NCBI GenBank assembly: GCA_035503975.1
Contig: DATJST010000312.1
Span: 1-53,356 of the forward strand
Source: DATJMJ01 sp035503975
Lineage (GTDB): Bacteria; Actinomycetota; Acidimicrobiia; Acidimicrobiales; Palsa-688
DNA length: 53,356 bases
Direction of reading: 5' to 3'
Part shown: one piece after another, positions 41,477 to 49,166 of the stretch
Layout of the letters: each line of letters opens with the position of its first letter
Position numbering within the stretch: the first letter of the stretch is position 1
The notes under the pieces: generated by a model
Databases searched by the model: none
Told to the model about the DNA's origin: nothing
The model's input: the letters and a program-made list of their open reading frames with translations, nothing else
Translations under genes and position numbers: made by a program

Positions 41477-43603
41477 ATGCGCAAATTGAGCGATTGGGTA
41501 TTGCGGCACAAGTTGTTCGTGGCCATCTTCTGGTTCGTGCTCGCTGTTGCCGGATTTGCCAGCCTGGGAACGGCGACTTCACGCCTCTCGACCAACTTCA
41601 GCGTCCCCAATGAGCCCGCGTTCAAGGCCGACGCCCGTGTCCAGGCCCTCTTCCACAGCGGCGGCGATGTCGCACCTACGGTCCTCAGCATCGAGGTGCC
41701 GCCGGGTACATCCTGGGCCAGCCCCTTGGCCGAGGACGCTGTGGGCCGTGCCTTTGGCGCCGCCGGGCACGCCGTGCCCGGGTCGAGGGTGCTGGATGCA
41801 GCCACGACCGGCGACGAGCGCTTTTACGCCGGGCGCTATTCGTTCGCCGTTGTCTTCACTCCGCCCGGGGCGGGCCAGTTCGGCGGCAACGTGCCTACAG
41901 CGCAGCTCGAAAGTGCCGTAACCCGCGCGCTACCCAAGGGCTGGCAGGTCGCCGCCACCGGCCTTGCCCAGCTCGAGTCGGGGGCCCAGCAAAAAGGGCC
42001 GAGCGTACTGGCCGAGACCATGATCGGGGGGCTCGGAGCGCTCGCCGTACTGGCCTTTGTTTTTGCCTCCCTGCTCGCCCTCATGCCCCTCATAATGGCT
42101 GTCATTGCCATCCCGGCCACGTTCCTCTTGATCGATGGGCTCACGTACCTGACCCCGGTAAATTTCATCGTCGAGTTTTTGGTCGCTCTGATCGGCCTAG
42201 GGGTTTCGATCGACTACAGCCTTTTGGTCGTGACACGCTGGCGAGAACAACGAGCCAAGGGGGACGACAATGAGACAGCAGTCAAAACGGCCATGGCCTC
42301 GGCCGGCCGGGCCGTCGTCTTTTCTGGGCTGACCGTTGCGATAAGCCTGCTCGCCCTCGTGGTGCTGCCCGTCAATTTCCTCCGCAATATCGGCAGCGCC
42401 GGCTTTTTGATCCCCCTCGTCTCCGTCGGCGTGGCCACCACGCTGCTCCCGGTTTTATTGGCTACCGTCGGGCCGCGCCTCGACTGGCCCCGGATCCGCA
42501 AAGAAGCACGCCCGAGCCGCGTGTGGAGCTCGTGGGCCAGGCTGGTCGTGAACCACAAAGGCCTGGTGGCGCTGCTCGGGACCGGGGCGGCGCTGGCGCT
42601 GGTTTTTCCTTTGACCAACATCAACATCGGGGAACCGCAAACCTCGGCCCTGGCGACGAGTGGTCCCGCGCACGCGGCGCTCGTCGAGCTCTCCGAGGCC
42701 GGCGTTCCCACTGGGATCGTCGCTCCTATCGAGATCCTGACGACAGCCAAGGCCGCCCCGACAGCGGCTCGTGCCCTGTCGGTGCTGCCCGGCATCTACG
42801 GGGCTTTCGCCCCGAGCGGGCCTGGCTGGCACCGCGGTGCCACGGCACTGGTCGAAGTGCTGCCCGTGAACGAGCCAAGTTCTTCGGCCGGTTCGGCTGC
42901 CGTGACCGCGGTGCGCGAAGCCGCCCGTCAGTTGCGGGCCGTAACGGGAGTAGGCGGGATCGGTCCGTCGCAGCAGGACTTCTCCAGCTCGATCTATGGG
43001 AACTTCCCTCTCATGTTGGCGCTGATCGCGATTGCCACGTTCTTGTTGCTCGCCCGTGCGTTCCGGAGCGTAGTGCTTGCCACCAAGGCAGTCGTGTTCA
43101 ACTTGCTGTCGGTGTCGGCGGCTTATGGCACCATGGTCCTCATCTGGCAGTCGGGTTACGGCAGCCGGTTGATTTGGGGCATACCTGCTACCGGGTCGAT
43201 CACCGTCTGGGTGCCGATCATGGTATTTGCCTTCCTGTTCGGCCTGTCCATGGACTACGAGGTGTTCATCCTTTCCCGGACAAGGGAGGCTTACGACACG
43301 TCCAGGGACGGTTCCACGACTGAGGCGGTGGTTACCGGGCTGGCCCGCACGGGGAGGTTGGTGACGAGCGCGGCGGCAATCTTGTTCCTCAGCTTCCTGT
43401 CGATGTCGAGCGCGCCAGATACTGACGTCAAGGTGTTGGCCACGGGGCTTGGGGCGGGCATCCTGCTCGATGCCGTCCTCGTGCGTTCGGTCTTGGTGCC
43501 CGCGTACATCAGCCTGCTCGGCCGGTGGAACTGGTGGCTGCCCGCACCTCTGGCCCGCCTGCTCTTCACCTCACCGTCGCGGCTGCCCGCAGCCACCAAT
43601 TGA
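41477..43603 (+). CDS. MMPL/RND-type membrane transporter
   Basis: The 708-residue protein has 11-12 membrane helices in two halves, each with a large external domain after the first helix, the plan of MmpL-type exporters. The two conserved Asp-Tyr motifs sit in the helix 4 and helix 10 region: GVSIDYSLLVVTRWREQRAK and GLSMDYEVFILSRTREAYD. Other landmarks are WVLRHKLFVAIFWFVLAVAG at the start and FALLRSVVLATKAVVFNLLS-like segments near helix 8. These proteins export lipids or drugs using the proton gradient. ATG 41477 has GGAG six bases upstream. It is divergent from the two-component system and may be its target. The substrate is unknown. Confidence 0.9.
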   Translation: MRKLSDWVLRHKLFVAIFWFVLAVAGFASLGTATSRLSTNFSVPNEPAFKADARVQALFHSGGDVAPTVLSIEVPPGTSWASPLAEDAVGRAFGAAGHAVPGSRVLDAATTGDERFYAGRYSFAVVFTPPGAGQFGGNVPTAQLESAVTRALPKGWQVAATGLAQLESGAQQKGPSVLAETMIGGLGALAVLAFVFASLLALMPLIMAVIAIPATFLLIDGLTYLTPVNFIVEFLVALIGLGVSIDYSLLVVTRWREQRAKGDDNETAVKTAMASAGRAVVFSGLTVAISLLALVVLPVNFLRNIGSAGFLIPLVSVGVATTLLPVLLATVGPRLDWPRIRKEARPSRVWSSWARLVVNHKGLVALLGTGAALALVFPLTNINIGEPQTSALATSGPAHAALVELSEAGVPTGIVAPIEILTTAKAAPTAARALSVLPGIYGAFAPSGPGWHRGATALVEVLPVNEPSSSAGSAAVTAVREAARQLRAVTGVGGIGPSQQDFSSSIYGNFPLMLALIAIATFLLLARAFRSVVLATKAVVFNLLSVSAAYGTMVLIWQSGYGSRLIWGIPATGSITVWVPIMVFAFLFGLSMDYEVFILSRTREAYDTSRDGSTTEAVVTGLARTGRLVTSAAAILFLSFLSMSSAPDTDVKVLATGLGAGILLDAVLVRSVLVPAYISLLGRWNWWLPAPLARLLFTSPSRLPAATN

Positions 43604-43609
43604 TAGCCC

Positions 43610-43625
43610 CGGCCCGCTCGGGCCG
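43610..43625 (+). terminator. Terminator-like hairpin after the MMPL gene
   Basis: CGGCCC and GGGCCG pair around GCTC seven bases after the stop, and a second, overlapping stem with GGCGGGCCGAGCG is possible. There is no T run. Confidence 0.35.
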
Positions 43626-43708
43626 AAGGGCGGGCCGAGCGCCACCGGTACCGGGGACCGCCTCTGAACATTGCCACTGGTCGGGCCGGGCGGGCAGACT
43701 GCCATGAC

Positions 43709-45388
43709 GTGACCTACACCCCGGCGCGTGAGCTGGCGGACCGGTTCCACGAAGAGTGGCTGGCCGCCAACCCGTTTGAAGCCAGCTACATGGGAGTCCT
43801 TGGCTGGGATGACCGTGTCCCGGATGCCAGCGAGGAAGGCGAGGAGACGCGCCGCGGCCGGCTTGCCGACTTGGGGGTGCAAGCACGGGGCCTGTTGTCG
43901 CGCGACCCCGGCGACGACGACCGGCTCACGCTCCAATGCCTGGACGCGCTGGCCGCATCGGAGTCGGCCGAACTCGCCGCCCAAGCCACAGAGCACCTCG
44001 TCACGCCCTCGACGTTCCACGGCCCGGCGCAGCTCATGGCGGTCGCGGCGCGGACCATCGTGACCGGCCCCGAGGCCGCCGGCTCTTACCTAGAGCGGCT
44101 CCGCCGCAGTGCCATCTGGCTCGACCAGGTGACCGAACGCCTGCGCCAGGGGAGAGCCAAAGGGCGCCTGCCCGTGGCCCCCTTGGTCGAAAAGACCATC
44201 GCTTGGGCAGGCGAGGTGTTGGCGCCTCCTGTGCCGGACGCCCTCGTGGCGGCGGCGCCACCAAGCGGGTGGGACGGGGCGGAGGCATGGGGGCGCGAGC
44301 GCGACCGGGTTGCCCGCGACGTGGTGCGCCCTGCGCTGGTGCGCTGGTTCGACGAGCTGAACGCCCTACTGCCAGAGTCGCGACCGGGAGAGCAGGCTGG
44401 CCTGGTGCACCTCCCGGGCGGCGAAGCCGACTATCGCTCCGCCATCAAGGCTCACACAACCCTGGATGTCACTGCTGAGCAGCTGCACCAGCGCGGCCGC
44501 GAGGAACTGGAACGCTTGGAAGAGCGGGCGGTCGAGCTAGGTGCAAAGATCGGCTTGACCGACCTGGCGGCGGTACGGCAGGCGCTGGGAAACTCGGCCG
44601 GCAAGATGCCGCCCGACGAGGCGATGGCAAGAGCCAGGCGGGCGGTGTCGCGCGGGGAGGCGCACGTGCCCCAACTGTTCACGGCTCCCTTGCCGCCGCC
44701 TTGCGCTGTGGAGGCGATGCCTCCGGTGGTGGCCTCGAGCGGCGTCGCCCCTCACTACACCCCGCCCCGGTTGGACGGCAGCCGCCCCGGCACCTACTGG
44801 TTCAACACCCAGGTGCCGACGGCAGGCACGGGATGGGACCTCGAGGCGGTCGCCTACCACGAAGCGCTCCCCGGCCACCACGTGCAATTCTCGCGCCTCC
44901 AACTGCTGACCGAACTGCCGGCCATGCAACGCCAGCGTTACGTCACCGTGTTCTCCGAGGGTTGGGGGCTGTTCGCCGAGCAACTGGCCGAGGAACATGG
45001 GATGTACTCCAATACCGAGAGCCTGCTCGGCGCCGTCGCAACCGCCCTCATGCGGGCGGCCCGGTTGGTGTTGGACACCGGCCTGCACGCTTTTGGCTGG
45101 GGCCGGGACGAGGCCGTTCGCTTCTTCGAGGAACACGTGCCCATGCCCGCCGAGTTCCTGGCCTCCGAGGTCGACCGTTACATCTCCTGGCCGGGCCAGG
45201 CGCTTGCTTACCTGACGGGCAAGGCCGAGATCCTGCACGCCCGTGAGGAAGTTCGCCGCACCCTCGGGGCGTCGTTCAGTCCCCGGGACTTCCATGCTGC
45301 ACTGCTCGACCACGGCTCACTGCCAATGCCGGTCATGCACGAGCACCTGCGCCGCTGGGCCAGGGACCAGGAGGCGAAGAAGGCTTGA
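43709..45388 (+). CDS. DUF885 family metallopeptidase-like protein
   Basis: DUF885 proteins are M2/M32-like helical metalloproteins. The 559 residues hold the family zinc motif HEALPGHHVQFSRLQ (HExxPGHH) near residue 390 and a downstream acidic stretch, VTVFSEGWGLFAEQLAEEHG, whose Glu is the expected third ligand. Further conserved parts are SRPGTYWFNTQVPT just before the motif and FLASEVDRYISWPGQALAYL after it. The N-terminal 250 residues are helical. There is no signal peptide, so it is probably a cytosolic peptidase or carboxypeptidase. GTG 43709 has no clear ribosome binding site; a CAGACT lies eight bases upstream. The gene ends 33 bases before the HAD gene. Confidence 0.88.
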   Translation: MTYTPARELADRFHEEWLAANPFEASYMGVLGWDDRVPDASEEGEETRRGRLADLGVQARGLLSRDPGDDDRLTLQCLDALAASESAELAAQATEHLVTPSTFHGPAQLMAVAARTIVTGPEAAGSYLERLRRSAIWLDQVTERLRQGRAKGRLPVAPLVEKTIAWAGEVLAPPVPDALVAAAPPSGWDGAEAWGRERDRVARDVVRPALVRWFDELNALLPESRPGEQAGLVHLPGGEADYRSAIKAHTTLDVTAEQLHQRGREELERLEERAVELGAKIGLTDLAAVRQALGNSAGKMPPDEAMARARRAVSRGEAHVPQLFTAPLPPPCAVEAMPPVVASSGVAPHYTPPRLDGSRPGTYWFNTQVPTAGTGWDLEAVAYHEALPGHHVQFSRLQLLTELPAMQRQRYVTVFSEGWGLFAEQLAEEHGMYSNTESLLGAVATALMRAARLVLDTGLHAFGWGRDEAVRFFEEHVPMPAEFLASEVDRYISWPGQALAYLTGKAEILHAREEVRRTLGASFSPRDFHAALLDHGSLPMPVMHEHLRRWARDQEAKKA

Positions 45389-45409
45389 CGCTCAGGCGTC
45401 GCAGCCTGG

Positions 45410-45415
45410 TAAAAC
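45410..45415 (+). promoter_or_regulatory. -10-like box of a leaderless promoter (HAD gene)
   Basis: TAAAAC is followed by exactly six bases and GTG 45422. A TTGACG at 45385 could be the -35, but the 19-base spacer is long. Confidence 0.4.
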
Positions 45416-45421
45416 CGGGGT

Positions 45422-46051
45422 GTGGGCATGGGCGGTTACGACTTCGTCTTGTTCGACCTGGGCGGCGTGCTGGTCCGCCTGAGAGGAGCCCAGGTCTTGC
45501 GCGAGCTGTCCGGCATCGGCACCGACAGCGAGGTGTGGGACAAGTGGATGACGTGCCGGTGGGTGCGCACTTTCGAGCGCGGCCGCTGCACACCGGAGGA
45601 GTTCGCCACCGGGCTGGTTGCTGATTGGCGCCTGCCGGTGACACCGGCACAGTTCCTAGACGGTTTCCTGACATTTCCCGAGGGCCTCTACGACGGTGCG
45701 CTCGAGCTGGTGAGCGCGGCCCGGCGCCACGCCCGGGTCGGTTGCCTGAGCAACTCCAACGCACCACACTGGCAGTTCATGAGGGCCGAGTACGGCTTCG
45801 ACGGGATCTTCGACGTGACGTTCCTCTCGCACGAGATCGGCTACGTGAAGCCGGACGCAGAGCTGTTCGAGCACGTGGCCCGGGCGCTCGGCGTGCCGGC
45901 CCGCCGCGTTGCCTTCGTAGACGACAACCTCGGCAATGTAAGGGCGGCGCAGGCGATCGGGTTTGCGGCCCGGCAAGTCCAGGGCACCGAAGAGGCGAGG
46001 GCGGCTCTACGTGAGCTCGGTGTTCTCCCGGGAGGTTGGCCGTTGTCGTGA
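45422..46051 (+). CDS. HAD-family hydrolase
   Basis: This 209-residue protein has the HAD motifs in order: motif I FDLGGVLVRL (the nucleophile Asp), motif II GCLSNSNAPHW, motif III lysine in EIGYVKPDAELFEHVARALG and motif IV AFVDDNLGNVRAAQAIGF. The cap (about residues 20-85) is a small helical C1 cap. The form of motif I with GGV in place of DGT is shared with YihX-type sugar phosphatases and some haloacid dehalogenases. A phosphatase of a small phosphorylated metabolite is the best guess. It follows the DUF885 gene by 33 bases but has its own leaderless -10. Confidence 0.87.
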   Translation: MGMGGYDFVLFDLGGVLVRLRGAQVLRELSGIGTDSEVWDKWMTCRWVRTFERGRCTPEEFATGLVADWRLPVTPAQFLDGFLTFPEGLYDGALELVSAARRHARVGCLSNSNAPHWQFMRAEYGFDGIFDVTFLSHEIGYVKPDAELFEHVARALGVPARRVAFVDDNLGNVRAAQAIGFAARQVQGTEEARAALRELGVLPGGWPLS

Positions 46052-46086
46052 CCGCGCCATCCTCCCAGCCGCCGATGCCGGCGGCC

Positions 46087-46092
46087 TAGGAT
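46087..46092 (+). promoter_or_regulatory. -10-like box before the DNA methyltransferase gene
   Basis: TAGGAT lies nine bases before ATG 46102, so any leader would be two or three bases. GTG 46105 directly follows that ATG. Confidence 0.4.
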
Positions 46093-46101
46093 GGCGCGGC
46101 A

Positions 46102-47565
46102 ATGGTGAGGAGGTCGACGTCTACTTCGGCCTTTGGCGTTTCCAAGCGTGAGAGCCACGATGCCAGCGCTTTCTATAAGCGTTTTACGTCTCCGGCTCTT
46201 GATCCCGGTTCCGAGGTGGCGCCCTATCGCGCGCTCGACAAGTGCATCGTCGGGGACGCCCGGCGCATGGACGAGGTCCCGGACGCGTCGGTGGCCTTGG
46301 TGGTCACATCTCCGCCCTACTTCGCGGGCAAGGAGTACGAGGCGGCCCTCGGCGAAGGCGGGGCCCCCGCCACCTACCTGGAGTACCTTCGGCTCCTCCG
46401 CGACGTGTTCGCGCAATGCGTGCAAAAGCTCGAGCCCGGCGGCAGGATCGCCGTCAACATCGCCAATCTCGGCCGCCGCCCGTACCGTTCGCTGTCAGCC
46501 GACGTCATCGGTATCCTCCAAGACGACCTCCGGCTGCTGCTCAGAGGCGAGCTCGTCTGGGTGAAGCACAGGGGTTCGTCGGGTTCGTGCGCCTGGGGCA
46601 GCTTCCAGCGCCCCGGCAACCCCGTGCTGCGAGACCTCACGGAGCGGGTCGTCGTGGCCAGCAAGGGCCGTTTCGACCGGGCCGTCCCCGCCCCCGCGCG
46701 AGCGCGGCGGGGCTTGCCTTCGGAGTCATCCATGACCCGCGAGGACTTCATGGAAAATACGCTCGACGTCTGGGAAATCCCCGCCGAGAGCGCCACCCGG
46801 GTCGGCCACCCGGCGCCGTTCCCGGTGGAACTGCCGGCCCGCCTGATCGAGTTGTACACGTACCGGGACGACCTCGTGCTGGACCCGTTCGCCGGGTCGG
46901 GCACGACCGCGGTGGCCGCCGTGCGCACGGGGCGTCACTTCGCCTGTTACGACCTCGAGGAGCGTTACATCCGCCGGGCCGAAACCAGGGTCGAGGAGGA
47001 GCGCCAGCGTTTGGCACGAGGGCTAGAGGGTGCTCGCCCCCTGGTACCGCCGGTGCGGCTCCCCGCGGTCCCGGCGCGGGCCGGCGATGGGAACGACCAC
47101 CGGGCAGTGGCCATCGCTGAGGGGCACGCCGCAAAAGAGATCGCCCGCGCGCTTATCGAGGCTGGGGGTTTTACGGGCGTGCGCGAGGACGAGCGCCAAA
47201 ACGGTGGGATAGACGTGAGTTTTTCGGCGCGCGACAACAACGGCCGCCTCTGGCTGTTCGACCTGGCGGGCGGCTACAGCACCTACCGGCCGGGGCTGAA
47301 ACGGGCCGAAGTCCTTTGGAAGGCACTCGGCAAGGCGGCTTTCCTGCATGAAGTTAGCAAGGCCCCGCTGGTGCTTTTGGCCACAGGGCTACCGGCGCCG
47401 GGATCGCCGCCCGGTGCAGCACTGGCTCGCCTTTGTGGGCCGGGTAAGCCCGTCCGCGCGGTGATCGAGATCCTGCAAGCGTCGGCGGTCGACGAAATGC
47501 GCCGCCTCGGCGGCGGCTCCGGCCGTAAGCCGTTGCGCGTCACGGAAAAATACGCAGCGGGCTGA
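46102..47565 (+). CDS. DNA methyltransferase with extra C-terminal domain
   Basis: The first 310 residues are an amino-group (N4-cytosine or N6-adenine) DNA methyltransferase of circularly permuted type: motif IV TSPPY at 69-73, followed by a target-recognition segment with KHRGSSGSCAWGSFQRPGNP and then motif I DPFAGSGTT at 261-269. From about residue 337 a further domain of 150 residues follows (HAAKEIARALIEAGGFTGVR, GGIDVSFSARDNNGRLWLFD, YRPGLKRAEVLWKALGKAAF). Its GGIDV and FDLAG strands resemble the restriction-endonuclease fold, but the expected catalytic Lys is not visible. No separate restriction gene is adjacent, so this is an orphan methyltransferase or a fused, perhaps inactive, R-M protein. 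ATG 46102 is near-leaderless. Confidence 0.8.
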   Translation: MVRRSTSTSAFGVSKRESHDASAFYKRFTSPALDPGSEVAPYRALDKCIVGDARRMDEVPDASVALVVTSPPYFAGKEYEAALGEGGAPATYLEYLRLLRDVFAQCVQKLEPGGRIAVNIANLGRRPYRSLSADVIGILQDDLRLLLRGELVWVKHRGSSGSCAWGSFQRPGNPVLRDLTERVVVASKGRFDRAVPAPARARRGLPSESSMTREDFMENTLDVWEIPAESATRVGHPAPFPVELPARLIELYTYRDDLVLDPFAGSGTTAVAAVRTGRHFACYDLEERYIRRAETRVEEERQRLARGLEGARPLVPPVRLPAVPARAGDGNDHRAVAIAEGHAAKEIARALIEAGGFTGVREDERQNGGIDVSFSARDNNGRLWLFDLAGGYSTYRPGLKRAEVLWKALGKAAFLHEVSKAPLVLLATGLPAPGSPPGAALARLCGPGKPVRAVIEILQASAVDEMRRLGGGSGRKPLRVTEKYAAG

Positions 47566-47597
47566 AGCCTTTTGGCGCCTGAGCCGTTGCGGCCGGG

Positions 47598-48197
47598 TCA
47601 CTGCGCCGGGGCCGGTAGGGCCTGGGCGACAACGGCGGCCACGACCCTGCGGACGTCGTCAGGCTCGGGGTGCGCGGCTTCACGGTTGGCGAAAAGCAAG
47701 TGCGTGGCCCCGACCATCGTGGGAGCCAGAGTGGCTACATCTGCGCCTTTATCGACCCGGCCCAGCTCCTGCTCGGCGCGCAGGTAAGAGGCGATCATGT
47801 TCACTGCACCGCTGAGCAGAGGTACGCCACCCAGCCCGGACCGGCGCAGCCTGGCCCTCAGCCCGTCGCGAGAGATGACGAGCGCGACGATTGCGACCGC
47901 GACGGGCTCGAACAACTCGGTAAGGGCGACGGCCAGGTTCTCGGTGACGGTGCCTGTCCCCGCCGCCGCGAGCAGCTGCCCGGCCTGCGCCCGGAGCCGG
48001 ACTACCCGGTTGGTGACGAGTTCGGCCAGGAACTCGTCGAAGTCATCGAAGTGCCGGTGCAGCACCCCTTTGGCGCAACCTGCCTCCGCCGTGACCGCGC
48101 GGCTCGTCAGGGCGCTCGGCCCACCCCGCAGCAGCGCCCGCTCGGCCGCCTGGAACAGCTGCTCGCGCGCGTCGTGGAGCGCGATACCGGTGGGCAT
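47598..48197 (-). CDS. TetR-family transcriptional repressor
   Basis: The 199-residue protein has a TetR helix-turn-helix at residues 10-56 (LFQAAERALLRGGPSALTSR, AVTAEAGCAKGVLHRHFDDF). The C-terminal ligand and dimer domain has helices ending with ATLAPTMVGATHLLFANREA. It should bind as a dimer to the palindrome between its gene and the divergent methyltransferase. Half-site TAGTGGGCA occurs there at least twice. On its own strand a TATAAA lies about 40 bases upstream of ATG 48197, within the operator, so self-repression is likely. The inducing ligand is unknown; a substrate or product of the methyltransferase is plausible. Confidence 0.9.
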   Translation of the reverse strand: MPTGIALHDAREQLFQAAERALLRGGPSALTSRAVTAEAGCAKGVLHRHFDDFDEFLAELVTNRVVRLRAQAGQLLAAAGTGTVTENLAVALTELFEPVAVAIVALVISRDGLRARLRRSGLGGVPLLSGAVNMIASYLRAEQELGRVDKGADVATLAPTMVGATHLLFANREAAHPEPDDVRRVVAAVVAQALPAPAQ

Positions 48198-48211
48198 TGC
48201 TATCTGTCCGC

Positions 48212-48259
48212 TTGACTAGTGGGCAATCGCCCATTTATAGTGGGCATATGCCCACTATA
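48212..48259. promoter_or_regulatory. TetR operator and leaderless promoter of the methyltransferase
   Basis: A perfect 24-bp palindrome at 48236-48259 has arms TATAGTGGGCAT and ATGCCCACTATA. A weaker site, TGGGC-AATC-GCCCA at 48220-48233, lies next to it with the same TAGTGGGCA half. For the plus strand, TTGACT (48212-48217) and TATAGT (48236-48241) are 18 bases apart, and ATG 48248 lies six bases after the -10. The operator thus covers the -10 and the start codon. The minus-strand TATAAA (48239-48234) of the tetR gene lies in the same DNA. Confidence 0.8.
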
Positions 48260-49093
48260 CCGCCGAGAGCAGCGAGCTCTCTGGACGTCCAACCTCACCA
48301 GGCGCGAAGTGTGGCGGAGTCGTTCGGCACAGACGCCGAGCGCTACGACCGCGCCCGTCCTGCCTATCCCGAGGCCATGGTCGAGCGCATCGTCGAGGCC
48401 AGCTTCGGCCCTGATCTGCTGGATGTGGGCATTGGCACTGGGATCGCCGCCCGCCAGTTCCGGGCCGCGGGCTGCCGCGTGCTGGGGGTCGACGCCGATC
48501 CCCGGATGGCCGAGCTGGCCCGCCGAAGTGGGTTCGAGGTCGAAGTGGCCAGGTTCGAGGAGTGGGAACCGCGCGGCCGGACCTTTGACGCGGTGGTTGC
48601 CGCCCAAGCGTGGCACTGGGTTGAACCCACCCGCGGCGCTGCCAGGGCGGCGGAAGCCCTGCGGCCCGGCGGCCGCTGGGCAGCCTGCTGGAACGCTTTC
48701 CAGGCGCCAGCCGAGATCGCCGGCGCCTTCAGCGATGTCTACCGCCAGGTGAAGCCCGACCTGCCGTTCAACCCGTGGGGGCGCCCGAGCCTTGACGCGT
48801 ACTCCGAGATCATGGCGAAGGCGGCTGATGGGTTGCGCGCCAGCGCCAGCTTCGCTGAACCTGAACATTGGCGTTTCGAATGGGAACGGCCCTGTACGCG
48901 CGACGAGTTCCTGGACCAGGTACCGACCTTCGGCGGCCACAACCGGATCCCGCCTGCGCAGCTGGAGGCGCTGCTTGCCGGGATGGGCTCTGTCATCGAC
49001 GACGCCGGAGGCAGCTTCACGCTGCAGTACGCGACCGTCGTGGTTACGGCGGCTCGCAGCGGAGCGCCGCCGCCGCCGACCAAAAAGTGCTGA
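48248..49093 (+). CDS. SAM-dependent methyltransferase, TetR-controlled
   Basis: The 281 residues form a class I methyltransferase of the Methyltransf_11 type. Motif I is LLDVGIGTGIAARQF near residue 57, motif II VLGVDADPRMAELARRSGFE, and motif III DAVVAAQAWHWVEPTRGAAR, which is typical of the SmtA/UbiE-like small-molecule enzymes; VAAQAWHWV is a frequent form. The C-terminal part (WRFEWERPCTRDEFLDQVPT, FTLQYATVVVTAA) closes the fold. The start ATG sits inside the operator palindrome, and the mRNA is leaderless, so repressor binding directly blocks expression. The last codons of the gene run into a 17-bp tandem repeat. The substrate is unknown. Confidence 0.87.
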   Translation: MPTIPPRAASSLDVQPHQARSVAESFGTDAERYDRARPAYPEAMVERIVEASFGPDLLDVGIGTGIAARQFRAAGCRVLGVDADPRMAELARRSGFEVEVARFEEWEPRGRTFDAVVAAQAWHWVEPTRGAARAAEALRPGGRWAACWNAFQAPAEIAGAFSDVYRQVKPDLPFNPWGRPSLDAYSEIMAKAADGLRASASFAEPEHWRFEWERPCTRDEFLDQVPTFGGHNRIPPAQLEALLAGMGSVIDDAGGSFTLQYATVVVTAARSGAPPPPTKKC

Positions 49094-49150
49094 GCTGCAA
49101 AGGCGCTGGGCTGCGAGAAGTGCTGAGCTGCGAAAAGTGCTGAGCTGGTA
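49083..49150. repeat. Four-copy 17-bp tandem repeat at the methyltransferase 3' end
   Basis: Four 17-base units of the type AAAGTGCTGAGCTGCGA follow in phase from 49083 to 49150. The first holds the methyltransferase stop, and the last ends at the TAGCGT that may be the thiolase -10. The copies fill the whole 73-base gap. Confidence 0.8.
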
Positions 49151-49154
49151 GCGT
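49149..49154 (+). promoter_or_regulatory. -10 box of the thiolase gene
   Basis: TAGCGT ends 12 bases before ATG 49167, so the leader would be only about five bases. No ribosome binding site is seen. Confidence 0.4.
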
Positions 49155-49166
49155 GGCGGGACAACT

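Noticed and set aside
41287..41805. 174-codon N-terminal extension of the sensor kinase
   Set aside because: It runs antisense through the start of the MMPL gene and has no membrane or sensor features. A leaderless promoter marks ATG 41286.
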